This document shows positions 61,642 through 64,000 of a DNA stretch of 64,000 bases, piece by piece. The position numbers and the translations under genes are program-made. The notes beneath the pieces are model-generated. The model was given only the letters and a program-made list of their open reading frames with translations. It ran no database searches and had not been told where the DNA came from. Source of the stretch: Pseudomonas panipatensis (lineage in GTDB: Bacteria; Pseudomonadota; Gammaproteobacteria; Pseudomonadales; Pseudomonadaceae); contig NZ_FNDS01000003.1 in the NCBI RefSeq assembly GCF_900099785.1, positions 62,001 to 126,000 on the forward strand, given 5' to 3'. Each line of letters begins with the position of its first letter. Positions within the stretch are counted from its first letter, which is position 1.

Positions 61642-64000
61642 TCAGGCATTGACGGCGATGGCGCCGCTTTCGCTGGCCAGCAGTCGTTTGATTTCCGGCA
61701 CGCAGGACCCGCATTGGGTGCCGCAGCCCAGTTCGCGTTTGAGTCCGTCCAGGTCGAGACCCTTGGCGATAGCGCCACGGATTCGGCTGAGGCTGACATT
61801 CATGCAGCTGCACAGGGTCTTGTCCGTGGTGGTGCTCGACTGCGCTCCGGCTGGCGCAAGCAGTTTGCGGCGCAGATCGGCGTCGCTCTCGCCAGACAGC
61901 CAGAGGGCCTTGAGCCAGTCGTAGGCGATGTCCGTTCCGGCCAGGCGCAGACCGAGGATGCGGCCTTCTTCGAGGCGGACGCGTTTGCCTTGTGCGCGGC
62001 GTGGATCGTCGTAGGCCAGCACCGGGCCGTCGTTCAGCTCCAGCACTGCATCAATGCGTTGCAGCCAGGCCGGGTCCGGCGGGCTGGCGTGCGCGGCGCG
62101 GATCTGCAGGGCCGGGCGTTCACGGCCGACCAGGCTGAAGCTGGCATAGTCGAGCGCCTCGAAGAGTGGGCGTAGCGCGGCGAAACGTGCCTGCACCTGG
62201 TCTTCGACCAGGGCGAAGAATTGCCAGGGCAGTTCGACGGCGCTGACCTCCACGGCGGCATGCTTGAGTTCTGGCTGGCGTGACAGCGGGTCGACGGTCG
62301 GCAGGGTCAGGGCGTTCACCCCTAAACCCTTGAGGAAGCGTTCGCCCCAGTGCATTGGCAGGAAGGCTTGGCCCGGCAGCAGGTTGTCGTCGCTCTGCAC
62401 GGGCAGGACCAGGCTGCCGCGCCGGCTGGCCAGGCGCACCAGTTGACCGTCGTTCAGGTGACGCCGGCGCATGTCTGCCGGGTGCAGGCCGAGGCGGGCT
62501 TCTTCGACATGGCCGAAGGCCTGGGCGAGGGTACCGGTCCGGGTCATGCCGTGCCACTGGTCGCGCAGGCGGCCGGTGTTGAGGATCAGCGGATAGCGCG
62601 CTTCGCGTCGCTCCTGTGGCGCACGATAGGTCTCGGCGATGAACTGCGCGCGGCCGCTGGCGGTGGCGAAGCGCCCGTCGCTGTACAGACGCGGCGTGCC
62701 GCGCTGTGCGCCGGCGGGGCGGGGCCATTGCTGCGGGCCGTCGCGGTCGAGCAGCGCATAGTCGATGCCGCTGATATCCAGGTCGCGTCCGCGGGTCAGT
62801 TGCCGGTATTCGTCGAACACTGCCTGCGGCTGGTCGAAGGCGAACAGGCTGGGCTGTCCGGGGCGCAGCCGGCGTTCCAGGCGGCGGCCGAAGTCGCAGG
62901 CAATGGCCCAGTCGGCGCGCGCCTCGCCGGGCGCGGCTATGGCGCGACGGACATGGCTGATGCGGCGTTCGGAGTTGGTCACCGTGCCTTCTTTCTCGCC
63001 CCAACTGGACGCTGGCAGCAGCAGATCGGCGTAGCGGCAGGTTTCGCTGCTGGCGAAGGCTTCCTGCACCACCACGAAGGGACAGGCTTCCAGTGCCTGG
63101 CGTACCTGCTGTTGGTTGGGCAGGGACTGCGCGGGGTTGGTGCAGGCGATCCAGAGTGCCTTGATGCGCCCGGCGCGTACCGCATCGAAGAGTTCGACGG
63201 CGGTCAGGCCCGGCGTCGCGGGCAGGTCGTCGACGCCCCAGTAGCGCGCCACCTCGGCGCGGTGCTCGGGGTTGGCGGCCTCGCGGTGGCCCGGCAGCAG
63301 GTTGGCCAGGCTGCCGGTTTCGCGCCCGCCCATGGCGTTCGGTTGCCCGGTGAGGGAAAACGGTCCGGCGCCTGGGCGGCCAATCTGCCCGGTGGCCAGG
63401 TGCAGGTTGATCAGCGCGCTGTTCTTCGCGCTGCCGGCCGTCGACTGGTTCAGGCCCATGCACCACAGGGAGAGAAAGCTCGGCGCGCGGCCGATCCATT
63501 CGGCGCAGCGTTGCAGGTCTTCCACGCGGATGCCGCAGATCTCCGCTACCGCCAGCGGGCCGTAGTCGCGCACCAGCGCCTTGAGTTCGTCGAAGCCCTG
63601 GGTGTGCGCCTCGATGAATGCGCGGTCGACCCAGCCTTCCCACAGCAGCAGGTGGAGGATGCCGTGGAACAGCGCGACGTCGGTGCCCGGCTGGATCGCC
63701 AGGTGCAGGTCGGCCAGTTCGCAGGTGTCGGTACGCCGTGGGTCGATGACGATGACTTTCATCTCCGGGCGTTGCGCCTTGGCTGCCTCCAGGCGGCGGA
63801 ACAGCACCGGGTGGGCGTAGGCCATGTTGCTGCCGGCGATCATTACGCAGTCGCTCAGCTCCAGGTCTTCATAGCTGCAGGGCGGGGCGTCGGCGCCCAG
63901 GCTGCGCTTGTAGCCGACCACGGCGGAGGACATGCACAGCCGCGAGTTGCTGTCGATGTTGTTGCTGCCGATGAGGGCGCGGGCCAGTTTGTTGAAGGCG
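61642..64000 (-). CDS. nasA: Assimilatory nitrate reductase, catalytic subunit (5' truncated by window edge)
   Basis: The frame runs off the right edge, so the N-terminal 4Fe-4S cluster and first molybdopterin residues are not visible. The remaining about 785 residues show the molybdopterin oxidoreductase fold: NNIDSNSRLCMSSAVVGYKR, MIAGSNMAYAHPVLFRRLE, SLWCMGLNQSTAGSAKNSALINLHLATGQIGRPGAGPFSLTGQPNAMGGRETG. A C-terminal BFD-like 2Fe-2S domain is at TLCSCMNVSLSRIRGAIAKG and LGCGTQCGSCVPEIKRLL. It reduces nitrate to nitrite in the cytosol. It should follow nirB-nirD upstream and is coupled to cobA downstream. Confidence 0.93.
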   Translation of the reverse strand, partial: AFNKLARALIGSNNIDSNSRLCMSSAVVGYKRSLGADAPPCSYEDLELSDCVMIAGSNMAYAHPVLFRRLEAAKAQRPEMKVIVIDPRRTDTCELADLHLAIQPGTDVALFHGILHLLLWEGWVDRAFIEAHTQGFDELKALVRDYGPLAVAEICGIRVEDLQRCAEWIGRAPSFLSLWCMGLNQSTAGSAKNSALINLHLATGQIGRPGAGPFSLTGQPNAMGGRETGSLANLLPGHREAANPEHRAEVARYWGVDDLPATPGLTAVELFDAVRAGRIKALWIACTNPAQSLPNQQQVRQALEACPFVVVQEAFASSETCRYADLLLPASSWGEKEGTVTNSERRISHVRRAIAAPGEARADWAIACDFGRRLERRLRPGQPSLFAFDQPQAVFDEYRQLTRGRDLDISGIDYALLDRDGPQQWPRPAGAQRGTPRLYSDGRFATASGRAQFIAETYRAPQERREARYPLILNTGRLRDQWHGMTRTGTLAQAFGHVEEARLGLHPADMRRRHLNDGQLVRLASRRGSLVLPVQSDDNLLPGQAFLPMHWGERFLKGLGVNALTLPTVDPLSRQPELKHAAVEVSAVELPWQFFALVEDQVQARFAALRPLFEALDYASFSLVGRERPALQIRAAHASPPDPAWLQRIDAVLELNDGPVLAYDDPRRAQGKRVRLEEGRILGLRLAGTDIAYDWLKALWLSGESDADLRRKLLAPAGAQSSTTTDKTLCSCMNVSLSRIRGAIAKGLDLDGLKRELGCGTQCGSCVPEIKRLLASESGAIAVNA

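Overview
The window is chromosomal DNA of a Pseudomonas of the P. aeruginosa group. The evidence is the very high GC content, the near-typical OprF and SigX proteins, and a gene order (cysB, PAP2, cysH, thrH, pabB, two MalT-like regulators, ppsR/ppsA, rraA, cmaX-crfX-cmpX-sigX-oprF, cobA, nasA) that I remember as the PA1754-PA1779 segment of PAO1. OprF differs from the PAO1 protein at many positions, so a relative such as the P. citronellolis/nitroreducens/knackmussii cluster is more likely than P. aeruginosa itself. I see no rRNA, tRNA, CRISPR array, insertion sequence or prophage.

1-16.4 kb is accessory metabolism. A truncated Baeyer-Villiger-type monooxygenase, an HSL-family esterase and a short-chain dehydrogenase form one overlapping operon. 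PPK2, a small RraB-like protein and a class I amidotransferase follow. Next is a ydcSTUV-patD-type polyamine uptake and gamma-aminobutyraldehyde oxidation locus, in which a cassette carrying one small gene and flanked by direct repeats separates ydcS from ydcT. Divergent from it is a four-gene Anbu (proteasome-like) operon: ATP-grasp, alpha-E, transglutaminase and Anbu. It is preceded by a textbook sigma-54 promoter and an NtrC-like site. A secreted cytochrome c and a 32-residue membrane microprotein follow.

16.8-35.7 kb is mostly core metabolism: a fadAB-like thiolase/multifunctional enzyme pair, an isochorismatase-like protein lacking the usual cysteine, a second amidotransferase, a CorA-type channel, a macro-domain protein, an enoyl-CoA hydratase with a palindromic operator, Phe-type DAHP synthase, a PilZ protein, a PanE-type reductase, a cytosolic 5'-nucleotidase, a universal stress protein, then cysB, a PAP2 phosphatase, a thioredoxin-like protein, cysH and thrH.

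35.7-51.2 kb is the most unusual part. After pabB come two tandem MalT-type STAND/LuxR regulators, then a five-gene envelope cluster resembling the poorly understood Acinetobacter fil genes: a small exported protein, a C39-type peptidase, an outer-membrane barrel, a FadL-like protein and a triple-repeat protein with a MalM-like end. The leader before the first of these genes has overlapping, mutually exclusive stems, including a possible H-type pseudoknot. Converging on the cluster are an ATP-grasp glutamate-ligase-like protein, an inactive transglutaminase fused to a membrane domain, and a periplasmic retropepsin.

51.4-64 kb carries the PEP synthase regulator/enzyme pair, an alpha/beta hydrolase, a small Rieske protein, RraA, the SigX envelope-stress locus ending in oprF, and the convergent cobA and nasA genes of nitrate/nitrite assimilation. 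nasA runs off the right edge.
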